NCBI GenBank assembly: GCA_019236035.1
Contig: JAFAJU010000320.1
Location: 1 to 9,014, forward strand
Origin: Verrucomicrobiota bacterium
GTDB taxonomy: Bacteria; Verrucomicrobiota; Verrucomicrobiia; Chthoniobacterales; JAFAMB01
Reading direction: 5' to 3'
Length of the DNA stretch: 9,014 nt
Shown: piece by piece, positions 1-6,349 of the stretch
Layout: each line of letters begins with the position of its first letter
Numbering within the stretch: the first letter of the stretch is position 1
Made by a program: the position numbers and the translations under genes
Notes under the pieces: model-generated
Told to the model about the DNA's origin: nothing
Database searches by the model: none
Seen by the model: the letters and a program-made list of their open reading frames with translations, nothing else

Positions 1-97
1 ACTTCTCCAAAAGATCGACCCGCGGAAGGTCCCCAGACGCTTCCACGTTGTAGAATACCTTCCGCGCACGCCGAACGGAAAATTGCGCCGAACGTGA
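1..97 (+). CDS. C-terminal end of an ANL-superfamily (AMP-binding) acyl-CoA ligase, partial
   Basis: Reading from base 2 gives about 31 codons and a TGA stop at 95-97. The peptide contains KVPRRFHVVEYLPRTP followed by NGKLRRT. This matches the C-terminal signature of AMP-forming acyl-CoA synthetases and ligases: a 'KVP..F..V..LPRT..GK..R' block in which the lysine of the GK pair is the adenylation-step catalytic lysine. The family activates carboxylic acids with ATP to an acyl-adenylate and then a CoA thioester in the cytoplasm. The substrate cannot be told from this fragment; fatty acid, o-succinylbenzoate and other acids are all possible. The rest of the gene lies left of the window. It ends 184 bp before lysC on the same strand, with a large inverted repeat between them. 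Confidence 0.82.
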   Translation, partial: LLQKIDPRKVPRRFHVVEYLPRTPNGKLRRT

Positions 98-112
98 CCG
101 GGAAGAGAGGTG

Positions 113-273
113 GGAGTTCGGGGTTTGGAGTTCGGGGTTCGGAGTTCGGAGTTGAATTTCAAGTTTTGAGTTGGCGACTCGATTCGTTAGCCCACATCAT
201 GGGCGCACTCACAGCCCAAAACTCGAACCCAGAACCCCAAACCCCAAACCCCGAACCCCAAACTCCGAACTCC
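113..273. repeat. Long imperfect inverted repeat made of degenerate 7-bp units
   Basis: The left arm (113-154) reads as six consecutive heptamers of the type GGAGTTC/GGGGTTC/GGGGTTT. The right arm (225-273) reads as seven heptamers of the complementary type GAACCCC/AAACCCC/GAACTCC. Aligning 113-153 with the reverse complement of 233-273 gives 35 of 41 identical positions, and all six differences are transitions. Further, weaker pairing continues inward (161-170 against 214-223). The right arm ends only 8 bp before the lysC ATG. The two ORFs that run through this region consist of repeat-encoded peptides and are not genes. A hairpin in the transcript could act on the upstream gene's 3' end or on lysC translation; that role is inferred. 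Confidence 0.85.
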
Positions 274-281
274 ACCCCTCC

Positions 282-1496
282 ATGTCCATCGTCGTTCAGA
301 AATATGGCGGCAGCAGTGTCGCGGACGCGCAAAAACTAAAAAGAGTTGCGGAGCGCGTCATGCAGACGAGGGCTTCCGGCCATGATGTAGTGGTCGTCGT
401 TTCCGCAATGGGAGATACGACTGACAATCTGTTGGCGCTGGCGAAAACTATTTCGCCGAATCCCGACCGGCGTGAACTGGACATGTTGCTTTCGGCCGGC
501 GAACGCATTTCGATGGCTCTCTTGTCCATGGCGATCCGAGAGCTTGGAGGAGACGCCATCAGTTTTACCGGAAGCCAATCGGGCATCATTACAAACGACC
601 GCCATGTTGACGCTCGGATCATCGAGGTTCGCCCCTACCGTGTGGAGGACGAGCTGGTGCGAGGAAAAATTGTAGTCGTCGCAGGCTATCAAGGTGTTTC
701 ATACCGAAAGGAAATCACCACGCTTGGTCGAGGGGGAAGTGACACCACGGCTGTGGCTATGGCCGCAGCGCTGGGAGCGGAATGGTGCGAGATCTGCTCT
801 GATGTCGACGGCGTTTACTCGGCTGATCCCCGGGTTGTTTCGCAGGCGCGGCGGATTCCCGTATTATCTTATGAGGAAAGTCAGGAGCTCGCTGAGTCCG
901 GGGCAAAGGTTCTGAATGCGCAAGCGGTCGAGTTCGCGAAGGAAAAAAGTATCTCGATCTATGCGCGAGCTACGACCAGTCCATTGCCGGGAGAAGATCC
1001 TTCCGCAGACGGCACAGTGGTTCGGAAACATGGTCCCCGCGCACCAGGTTCTGTCATCGGGATAGCGAGCGAAAAGGAGGTGCTAATGATTCAGAGCCGC
1101 GATGTGGACCGGTTGCTGACTGTGCTGGACGATTTCGGTGTCCCGGGGAAGCAGCTCCACGTTACCGGAACAGGGAGCGAACAGGACGGGCTTACGATGG
1201 TTGTGTCAAAAGAAAATCTTCACCAGGCAGCCAAGCTGCAGATTGCGCTAACAACCATTCCCGTGCGCTGGAATGATTCCGCGGCTGCTGTCAGCATCAT
1301 CGGCGCCGGGATCACCGCCTCAAATCAAAAGGTGCTCCAGGGCTCAAAAGCTTTGCGCGAATTAGACGTTCGTTGTTTTGGGATCGCTACTTCTTCGTTC
1401 CGGGTCACTTGGTTGGTGGATCGAACGAAGGTAGACGAAGTGGTTAGACTATTTCACCCCATGTTCGTCGAGGGTCCGCAACCCGCGGTTCCTTGA
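282..1496 (+). CDS. lysC: Aspartate kinase (aspartokinase)
   Basis: Phosphorylates L-aspartate to 4-aspartyl phosphate, the first step towards lysine/diaminopimelate, threonine, methionine and isoleucine (EC 2.7.2.4). The product is 404 aa, usual for the monofunctional two-ACT form. Visible motifs are the N-terminal nucleotide/substrate signature KYGGSS (residues 7-12), SAGER (71-75), the TTLGRGGSDTTA block (about 146-157) and SDVDGVYSADPR (173-184). Two ACT regulatory domains follow, at roughly 258-330 and 335-396. The ORF is open further upstream, but those 37 codons are repeat-derived, and the kinase homology begins at MSIVVQKYGG, so the ATG at 282 is chosen. The 20 bases before it are pyrimidine-rich with no Shine-Dalgarno; they end in CCTCC, which resembles the anti-SD itself. 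In the second ACT domain the common STSE-type stretch reads ATSSF, so effector binding may differ from well-studied enzymes. Confidence 0.97.
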   Translation: MSIVVQKYGGSSVADAQKLKRVAERVMQTRASGHDVVVVVSAMGDTTDNLLALAKTISPNPDRRELDMLLSAGERISMALLSMAIRELGGDAISFTGSQSGIITNDRHVDARIIEVRPYRVEDELVRGKIVVVAGYQGVSYRKEITTLGRGGSDTTAVAMAAALGAEWCEICSDVDGVYSADPRVVSQARRIPVLSYEESQELAESGAKVLNAQAVEFAKEKSISIYARATTSPLPGEDPSADGTVVRKHGPRAPGSVIGIASEKEVLMIQSRDVDRLLTVLDDFGVPGKQLHVTGTGSEQDGLTMVVSKENLHQAAKLQIALTTIPVRWNDSAAAVSIIGAGITASNQKVLQGSKALRELDVRCFGIATSSFRVTWLVDRTKVDEVVRLFHPMFVEGPQPAVP

Positions 1497-1516
1497 TCGA
1501 GAGATTAAAAAAATAA

Positions 1517-1565
1517 ACCAGCTCGATCAGAGGGGGAACACGTTCTGGGGGCCAATCGAGCTGGT
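1517..1565 (-). terminator. Hairpin with T-tract, terminator-like on the minus strand
   Basis: Perfect 11-bp inverted repeat: ACCAGCTCGAT at 1517-1527 and ATCGAGCTGGT at 1555-1565, around a 27-nt loop. On the minus strand the stem is followed by a T-rich stretch (complement of the A-run at 1507-1516), as in a rho-independent terminator. On the plus strand it is followed by AGAAAAAA, which is not terminator-like. It lies 20 bp after the lysC stop, so it would stop leftward transcripts from entering lysC antisense, or act as a 3' stabilising hairpin for lysC mRNA. The long loop makes it a non-classical terminator. Confidence 0.45.
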
Positions 1566-1665
1566 AGAAAAAACCATATTCAGCGGTTGACTCTTCATCA
1601 ACTGATTTTTTTGCCATTTTTAAATAATTCATGCCTCCGTGAAGGCAATTGGCGGAAACTTCATA

Positions 1666-1686
1666 ATCTCCAGAACCCCTGGAGAT
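1666..1686. other. Short perfect hairpin upstream of the HD-domain gene
   Basis: ATCTCCAG (1666-1673) and CTGGAGAT (1679-1686) form an 8-bp perfect stem with a 5-nt loop. No T-tract follows on either strand, so it is not a standard terminator. It lies 69 bp before the HD-domain gene and could be an operator or an mRNA leader structure. The rest of the 1497-1755 gap is AT-rich around 1610-1630 and shows no confident promoter or gene. Confidence 0.35.
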
Positions 1687-1755
1687 CGCGCAAGAATGCA
1701 ACTTTTGTGTTGCTCTCAATCCAGCGCCGATGAACCGTGATCAGCATCTAAGAAG

Positions 1756-2631
1756 ATGTTCCATCCCCAGAGCTTTTTAGCGACGAAGGAACTCACCGAT
1801 CGGATTTTCCAGGAAACTTTCGGCGATGAAAAACCGAGTCCGGTCAAAGATTTAATTGCGTTCTCGTTTGACCTTTTCTGCGGGCGGAACCCGGGATTTC
1901 AGGCATGCGATACAGCCTTTCACGATTTTGACCACACCATGCAGGCGGCAGCCGCAGTTGCCGACCTGCTTGTTGCGCACAAACATAACCCTGTGATTAC
2001 CACCCTGGCCCGGCGCGACTGGGAACTGGCACTCGCAGCTATTATTTTCCACGACACTGGTTACCTGAAGCTTCGTCATGATCTCGACGGCTCGGGCGCA
2101 AAGTATTCCGCCATTCACGTCGGACGCAGCTGTTTCTTTGCTTGGGATCTGTTGCCTGCCTTTGGCTTCAGTCGCGACGAGCTACGTCAAATCCAGAATG
2201 CAATCAGTGCAACTGCAATATCCGTATGCATGAAGGATATCCCGTTTCGGGACCCTCGCGAGTGGTTGATCGGAGCGATCGTTGCAACCGGGGACATGCT
2301 TGGACAGATGGCAGCCGAGGACTATCCGGAACGCTTGGCTGGTCTGTATTTGGAATTCCGGGAAGCAACACATTTCTCTCGATTCCACGGGACGAGCTTT
2401 GCCGTGCACAAAAATCTTCTGGACCTGTTGGAAGGCACTGAAAAGTTTTTCTACGGATACGTCATGCATATGCTTGGCAAGGAGTGGAAGGCAGTGTACC
2501 GGGTGCTCGACGATCGGCGAGGCAACAATCGTTATATCGAACGAATCCGCGCCAACATCGCCCGAGTAAACCTCATGGCCCGTTCCTTGGCCGCAAGCCA
2601 GCGCGAAGCGGTCAATCGAAAATTCTCCTGA
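1756..2631 (+). CDS. HD-domain metal-dependent phosphohydrolase
   Basis: A 291-aa soluble protein with no signal peptide or membrane segment. The metal-binding pattern of the HD superfamily is visible: H56 and H60 in FHDFDHT, the H99-D100 pair in IIFHDTGY, a further H121, and D180 in VATGDMLGQ. The first block, H-D-x-x-x-H shortly before a helix, recalls the YHNxxH signature of cyclic-nucleotide phosphodiesterases, and D180 sits in a position like the last metal ligand (TD) of that family. A role in cleaving a nucleotide or cyclic-nucleotide phosphate is therefore plausible, but the substrate is unknown. No GGDEF, EAL or receiver domain is attached. The ATG at 1756 has only a weak AAGAAG ahead of it. 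The gene stands alone and converges on an OmpA-like gene, so context gives no pathway. Confidence 0.82.
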   Translation: MFHPQSFLATKELTDRIFQETFGDEKPSPVKDLIAFSFDLFCGRNPGFQACDTAFHDFDHTMQAAAAVADLLVAHKHNPVITTLARRDWELALAAIIFHDTGYLKLRHDLDGSGAKYSAIHVGRSCFFAWDLLPAFGFSRDELRQIQNAISATAISVCMKDIPFRDPREWLIGAIVATGDMLGQMAAEDYPERLAGLYLEFREATHFSRFHGTSFAVHKNLLDLLEGTEKFFYGYVMHMLGKEWKAVYRVLDDRRGNNRYIERIRANIARVNLMARSLAASQREAVNRKFS

Positions 2632-2678
2632 GCCTGCATCGCTCACAAGTCTCTAAGGATTTGTGAGCGATGCAGGCT
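2631..2678. terminator. Perfect 18-bp hairpin between convergent genes
   Basis: AGCCTGCATCGCTCACAA (2631-2648) is followed after a 12-nt loop by its exact reverse complement (2661-2678). The stem begins on the last base of the HD-domain TGA stop and overlaps two bases of the OmpA-like gene's TAG stop (2677-2679), so it occupies the whole convergent gap. No T-run follows on either strand, so it is best read as a bidirectional 3'-end/termination hairpin of the U-less type. Confidence 0.7.
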
Positions 2679-3444
2679 AGGGCTGCGCGGCCCAAACTTC
2701 TACCAATCGGTTCTTCTCGAGATCGGATTGATCAAACAGATCCTGACCGCCCATCCCCACCGCATGCATGACGTTTGCCAGATCTGTTTTCTCTTTGAAT
2801 AATTTCACAACATTCTCCGCTCGCGTTCGAGAGACCTCCACATTTTTTGCCTCCTCGCCCTGCTTGTCGGCGTATCCCACCATGATCAGAATAACGGTCG
2901 GATCCGCGAGCAGAGTTCGCAGGCTTGGTTCGTTCAGGCTTTTGACCAACCCGTCGATCTGTGCCGCGGCAGGCGTCGTGCCGCCTTGGGTGAATGGGAC
3001 AATTCCGATTTTCGTGAAGCCGCGAGCCCGTTCCACCTGCACATACAGTTTGTCCTTGTCCAGATCGGAGAGCCCCCTCATGAGATCAATTCGTTTTAAC
3101 ACTTCTTGGCGGACGCGATCTTGCTCGAGTCGCTCAGGGGCCGCTGCCGGGGGTGGCCCGGCGTTTTCGGTCGTTGATTTCGGACGTTCTTTACCTGCCT
3201 GGGAGTTCGTCGGCTTCGGCAGGTTCGGCGCTGCGCTACTTTTCTGGCCACCGGCCTCAATCGGCACCAGCTTCAGGTCGGCAAGCGCTTTCCAGGCGAT
3301 AAATGCGCTGATGCTCAACCCGGCGGAAACCAAAAAAGCCGCGATGACCACGATCACCCAAACCCCTGCCGGGGTCTTGCGCGTGCGGCCTTTCCGGCGC
3401 GATGAACCCGTTGAACGAGAAGCTTTTGGCAAGGGCTTCGCCAT
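2677..3444 (-). CDS. Inner-membrane-anchored protein with a divergent OmpA-like C-terminal domain
   Basis: About 255 aa from the chosen start. The order is a basic N-terminal tail (residues 1-25, rich in K/R), one hydrophobic segment (about 27-51), a proline/alanine-rich linker (about 70-107), and a C-terminal OmpA/MotB-like domain (about 145-253). In that domain VGYADKQG stands where the family has GHTDxxG, SRTRAENV matches LSxxRAxxV, and KNRLVEVW matches NRRVEI. The aspartate (D193) and arginine (R208) that grip meso-diaminopimelate in peptidoglycan are both kept, so cell-wall binding from an inner-membrane anchor is likely. The start is set at MAKPLP. An ATG three codons upstream (3453) is possible, but it directly follows a -10-like hexamer. 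The weaker motif match makes the exact family less certain than for the protein at 5329-6345. Confidence 0.75.
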   Translation of the reverse strand: MAKPLPKASRSTGSSRRKGRTRKTPAGVWVIVVIAAFLVSAGLSISAFIAWKALADLKLVPIEAGGQKSSAAPNLPKPTNSQAGKERPKSTTENAGPPPAAAPERLEQDRVRQEVLKRIDLMRGLSDLDKDKLYVQVERARGFTKIGIVPFTQGGTTPAAAQIDGLVKSLNEPSLRTLLADPTVILIMVGYADKQGEEAKNVEVSRTRAENVVKLFKEKTDLANVMHAVGMGGQDLFDQSDLEKNRLVEVWAAQP

Positions 3445-3453
3445 CAGCCACAT

Positions 3454-3482
3454 ATTTCAACTAATCTGGACCAAGATTGCAA
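3454..3482 (-). promoter_or_regulatory. Weak sigma70-like promoter of the OmpA-like gene
   Basis: On the minus strand, TTGCAA (3477-3482) is separated by 17 bp from TGAAAT (3454-3459); each hexamer matches consensus at four of six positions. Only nine bases separate the -10 from the ATG at 3444, which would make the mRNA nearly leaderless. Remaining bases 3483-3550 show nothing recognisable. Confidence 0.3.
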
Positions 3483-3550
3483 ATAGTTCGGGTTGTGGCG
3501 TTCGACATTCAACCTTCAACGTTTGCGGGTGTCACGATGCGACGGCGTAC

Positions 3551-3712
3551 AAGAGTCACACAGAGGTCACGAAGGTCAGAGGAGGTCACAAAGGTTATTT
3601 AGAGGGTGTTCTGAATCGAGCGAAACCCGATGCCAACGTTGGTATTTATCTAGACTGATCTCCAAAAACCTTCGCGACCTTCTCTGACCTCTGTGACCTT
3701 TGTGTGACTCTT
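3551..3712. repeat. Long imperfect inverted repeat of GGTCA-containing ~9-bp units
   Basis: The left arm 3551-3595 and the reverse complement of 3668-3712 agree at 39 of 45 positions, and all six differences are transitions. Within the left arm GGT recurs at 3565, 3574, 3584 and 3593, so the arm is a degenerate tandem repeat of period 9-10. The loop (3596-3667) contains a 10-bp palindrome, CCAACGTTGG, at 3633-3642. The right arm ends 5 bp beyond the glycyl-tRNA synthetase stop, so the element sits where a terminator for that gene would be. The ORFs crossing it (peptides of the SHRGHEGQRRS type) are repeat translations, not genes. Confidence 0.85.
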
Positions 3713-3717
3713 GCCTC

Positions 3718-5070
3718 TCACTGTATCCTCTCGAGCAGGAAGGGTTTGATCTCGGCAAGCGCCACCCTTTGCTGCTTCATTGAGTCTCGTTCCCGGATCG
3801 TCACGGTACCTTCGCCTGCCGGTCCGTTCTCACCAATCGTATCGAAATCGACCGTGACTCCGAAGGGTGTACCGGCCTCATCCTGGCGGCGATAGCGCCT
3901 CCCGATGGCGCCTGATTCATCATAGAAAACCATCATATGCGGCCGGAGCAGGTCCACTATTTCGCGAGCCTGGCGGACTAACCGTTCGTTGTTCTTCAAC
4001 AACGGGAAAATCCCGCACTTAATCGGCGCTATCCGTGGGTGAAACCGTAGCAACGTACGGGTTTCCGCTTTGCCTTTTTCATCCGTTACCTGTTCCTCGT
4101 CAAATGCAGCGCAGATCAATGCCAGCACGGTCCGATCCACGCCGGCGCTGGGCTCAACAACATGTGGTATGAAATGTTGTTTTGTCTCTTCATCAAAATA
4201 CTCCAGAGATTTGCCGCTGGCCTTTTGGTGTTGCGTCAGATCGTAGTCCGTTCGATATGCGACGCCTTCCAGCTCCTGTACCCCGAACGGAAACTGAAAC
4301 TCGATGTCGTATGTTCCCTTGGAATAGTGCGCGCATTCTTCGGGCGGGATCTTGTGAAGATGCAAAAGATCCGATCCAATACCGATGTCTGCATAAAATT
4401 TCAGCCGCTCTTGCAACCAGTATTCAAGCAGTTCGAGACCTTGCTCCGGCCGGCAAAAATACTCGAGCTCCATTTGTTCGAATTCTCTGGAACGGAATGT
4501 AAAATTACGCGGATTTATTTCGTTTCGGAACGCCTTCCCGACTTGCGCTATCCCGAATGGGAGCTTCTTTCGGGACACTTCCAAAATATTCTTAAACTGA
4601 ACAAAAATGGCCTGCGCGGTCTCAGGGCGGAGGTAGGTCAAGGCAGATTCATCTTCCGTCGCCCCGACGTACGTCTTAAACATGAGATTGAAGGCTCGAG
4701 GTTCGGTTAAATCGTAGCTCCCGCAAACCGTGCACTGTTTTCGCCCGTTCTTCTCCGGCAACTGGTCAGCTCGGAATCGGGACCTGCAGTTGCGGCAGTC
4801 CACCATCGGATCGGTGAAAGTTCCCTCGTGACCGCTCGCCACCCAGACCTGGCGATTCATCAGAATCGACCCATCCATCCCCACTACATCGTCGCGCTCG
4901 AGCACCATCCGACGCCACCAGAAGTCTTTGAGATTCCGTTTCAATTCCGTCCCAAGGGGTCCGTAATCCCAGCATCCGTTTAATCCGCCGTAAATTTCGC
5001 TCGATTGAAAAATGAACCCGCGCCGCTTACACAGGCTGACAATTTTCTCCATTCGTTCGGAAGTGGACAT
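3718..5070 (-). CDS. glyQS: Glycyl-tRNA synthetase, homodimeric (alpha2) type
   Basis: Charges tRNA-Gly with glycine using ATP (EC 6.1.1.14), class II. This is the single-chain type, not the alpha2beta2 GlyQ/GlyS pair; at 450 aa it is of usual length. Visible features are the N-terminal RRGFIFQSSEIYGG and DYGPLG stretch (residues 17-39), a four-cysteine zinc site (C92, C95, C113, C116), LRPETAQ (148-153), motif 2 around FRNEINPRNFTFRSREF (181-197), motif 3 EPSAGVDR (306-313), and an anticodon-binding domain from about 350 with IGRRYRRQDEAGTPFGVTVD (389-408). An upstream TTG at 5109 is in frame, but homology begins near MSTSERMEKI, so the ATG at 5070 is chosen. It is divergent from the OmpA-family gene at 5329, and the GGTCA inverted repeat follows its stop directly. 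Confidence 0.97.
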   Translation of the reverse strand: MSTSERMEKIVSLCKRRGFIFQSSEIYGGLNGCWDYGPLGTELKRNLKDFWWRRMVLERDDVVGMDGSILMNRQVWVASGHEGTFTDPMVDCRNCRSRFRADQLPEKNGRKQCTVCGSYDLTEPRAFNLMFKTYVGATEDESALTYLRPETAQAIFVQFKNILEVSRKKLPFGIAQVGKAFRNEINPRNFTFRSREFEQMELEYFCRPEQGLELLEYWLQERLKFYADIGIGSDLLHLHKIPPEECAHYSKGTYDIEFQFPFGVQELEGVAYRTDYDLTQHQKASGKSLEYFDEETKQHFIPHVVEPSAGVDRTVLALICAAFDEEQVTDEKGKAETRTLLRFHPRIAPIKCGIFPLLKNNERLVRQAREIVDLLRPHMMVFYDESGAIGRRYRRQDEAGTPFGVTVDFDTIGENGPAGEGTVTIRERDSMKQQRVALAEIKPFLLERIQ

Positions 5071-5082
5071 AGCAGGTACCGA

Positions 5083-5088
5083 CCTTCT
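5083..5088 (-). promoter_or_regulatory. Possible Shine-Dalgarno of glycyl-tRNA synthetase
   Basis: AGAAGG on the minus strand, 12 bases before the ATG at 5070. The spacing is longer than ideal, but it is the only purine-rich site near this start, and it supports the ATG over the TTG at 5109, which it would lie downstream of. Confidence 0.35.
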
Positions 5089-5128
5089 GCGAACGAAAAC
5101 GAACGTCAATTAAAAAGTCGCGACGGTA

Positions 5129-5280
5129 AGGAACGCCGAGAACGCGCGAGATCGCCGAGATCGCCGAAAAGGGCGAATTGTGAAAGGCAAAAAAGTGCCG
5201 TTAGTCCGTGACTAAGTTCGCGCTCGTTCTCTGCGCGTTCCCGCGCGTCCCCGGCGTTCCCGGCGTTCTCGGCGCTTCCC
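5129..5280. repeat. Imperfect inverted repeat of GAACGCCGA-type ~9-bp units
   Basis: The left arm (about 5129-5168) reads as GAACGCCGA, GAACGCGCGA, GATCGCCGA, GATCGCCGA. The right arm (about 5231-5280) carries the complementary GGCGTTCCC, GGCGTTCTC and GGCGCTTCC. The arms pair imperfectly around a loop of about 60 nt (5169-5230) that shows no gene. The element fills most of the 258-bp divergent gap between glycyl-tRNA synthetase and the OmpA-family gene and lies upstream of the 5290-5318 promoter. The divergent position makes a terminator role less likely than for the repeat after glyQS. Confidence 0.75.
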
Positions 5281-5289
5281 CACCGCCCG

Positions 5290-5318
5290 TTGGCGTTCGC
5301 CGGCTTTCGTTGTATAAT
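5290..5318 (+). promoter_or_regulatory. Strong sigma70-type promoter of the OmpA-family gene
   Basis: TTGGCG (5290-5295) and a perfect TATAAT (5313-5318) are separated by the ideal 17 bp. The expected start of transcription (about 5325) lies only a few bases before the ATG at 5329, and no Shine-Dalgarno precedes that ATG, so the mRNA is probably leaderless or nearly so. Confidence 0.72.
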
Positions 5319-5328
5319 TCGCGATCGT

Positions 5329-6345
5329 ATGTCTTACTACTTAGAAGACGGGATCGCTGACAGTGCGGTGTCGCTCAAGCATTGGATCCTCCCGGCGATC
5401 GCTCTATCGTTTCTCTTCCATGGCGGGTTGCTTTACTATTTCAGCAATAAAACTCTTGATCGATTCGTGCAGTCCGACATTCCACGGCTTGTTCCGCGGG
5501 CTTTCAGCGTTAACCGGCTGCAGATTGACCAGAAATTGCTGGAAGCTGATTCGAAACCGGCCCCTACCCCTGGGAAGCCCGCTGGTGACTTCGGCACCAT
5601 CACAAATCTTACCCAGTTTGACGGCTCGTTCGAAAAGGATATGCAGGAATTAAGGGCGACACCCGAAGTCAGCTCGCCCGAAGTGCCTCAACTCAAAGAA
5701 AAACCCAGCGTCGACACTCAATCCGCACAAACCGCGGCGGCTAAGGCGAAGGCAGAAAGCGCTGTGGCGATGGAGAAAGAACTTAGCGAAGTGCGCCAGC
5801 AACTGCTCTCGGATAAACCTGAGACGCCGACTCGACCGAAAATCGCTTCGGGGAACAAAAGAAGCCCGGGTAAAACCGACAATCAGGATGTCGGGGACTC
5901 AAACATCCCGGGTAACGCAGGAATCCCCGCCGGTTTCAGTAACCTCGATGAAATCCTTTCGGGCTCAGGACAGCTCGGCAGTGGAACCGCACCGATCCTG
6001 ATGCCGACCGATCTCCTGTTCGATTATGACTCCGCAAATCTTCGCCCGGGAGCAACCGCCAGCCTGCAAAAATTGGGACGCCTGATTCAGCGCAATCCCC
6101 AGGCTATCTTCAAGGTCGAAGGCCATACTGACTCCTTTGGCACCGACGAGTACAATATGGATCTGAGTCAGCGCCGAGCTGAGACCGTCAAGGGATGGCT
6201 GGTCCAAAATATGAGCATAGACCCGGATCGAGTCCAAACCCAAGGTTACGGCAAAACGCACCTGATTGTTCCGGGTGACCGCTCTGTGGAAGAGCAGCAG
6301 CTTAATCGGCGAGTCGAGATCGTCATCAGGACGAAAAAGGGATGA
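5329..6345 (+). CDS. OmpA-family protein with an N-terminal inner-membrane anchor
   Basis: 338 aa. A single hydrophobic segment at about 19-39 (WILPAIALSFLFHGGLLYYF) with a short N-terminal cytoplasmic stretch suggests a signal anchor rather than a cleaved signal peptide. A long low-complexity periplasmic linker (about 75-215, rich in P, K, A, S and E, with a likely coiled-coil portion near 135-160) leads to a well-conserved OmpA C-terminal domain (about 223-335). That domain has FDYDSANLRP, KVEGHTDSFGT with D268, LSQRRAETV with R283, GYGKTHLIVPG and NRRVEIVIR. D268 and R283 are the residues that bind diaminopimelate of peptidoglycan. The protein likely tethers the inner membrane to the cell wall, as MotB-like and TolR-like proteins do; no specific partner is encoded nearby. 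The in-frame TTG at 5290 overlaps the -35 box, so the ATG at 5329 is chosen. Confidence 0.9.
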   Translation: MSYYLEDGIADSAVSLKHWILPAIALSFLFHGGLLYYFSNKTLDRFVQSDIPRLVPRAFSVNRLQIDQKLLEADSKPAPTPGKPAGDFGTITNLTQFDGSFEKDMQELRATPEVSSPEVPQLKEKPSVDTQSAQTAAAKAKAESAVAMEKELSEVRQQLLSDKPETPTRPKIASGNKRSPGKTDNQDVGDSNIPGNAGIPAGFSNLDEILSGSGQLGSGTAPILMPTDLLFDYDSANLRPGATASLQKLGRLIQRNPQAIFKVEGHTDSFGTDEYNMDLSQRRAETVKGWLVQNMSIDPDRVQTQGYGKTHLIVPGDRSVEEQQLNRRVEIVIRTKKG

Positions 6346-6349
6346 GCGC

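Noticed and set aside
171..281. Upstream extension of aspartate kinase
   Set aside because: The extra 37 codons encode repeat-derived sequence and precede the conserved kinase start MSIVVQKYGG.
94..339. Open frame starting near the end of the acyl-CoA ligase
   Set aside because: Its peptide is mostly translation of the heptamer repeats (repeated TPNPEPQ-type residues) and it overlaps lysC out of frame.
1497..1755. Mobile-element remnant in the AT-rich gap after lysC
   Set aside because: No transposase motif, terminal inverted repeat with target duplication, or integrase residue could be seen; only two hairpins are supported.
2768..3658. 296-codon plus-strand ORF opposite the OmpA-like gene
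   Set aside because: It is antisense to a gene with recognisable OmpA-like motifs and a membrane anchor, and its last part runs into the repeat.
3493..3758. Small ORFs on both strands with SHRGHEGQRRS-like peptides
   Set aside because: They are translations of the GGTCA inverted repeat, one overlaps glycyl-tRNA synthetase, and none looks like a protein.
4162..4710. 182-codon plus-strand ORF inside glycyl-tRNA synthetase
   Set aside because: It is antisense to highly conserved synthetase motifs, and its residues reflect complementary codons.
5071..5109. TTG start extending glycyl-tRNA synthetase by 13 residues
   Set aside because: The ATG at 5070 lies at the family's usual N-terminus, and the only possible Shine-Dalgarno is downstream of the TTG.
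5005..5211. Small ORF in the glyQS-OmpA gap
   Set aside because: It begins antisense to the glycyl-tRNA synthetase N-terminus and runs into the GAACGCCGA repeat, with no protein-like motif.
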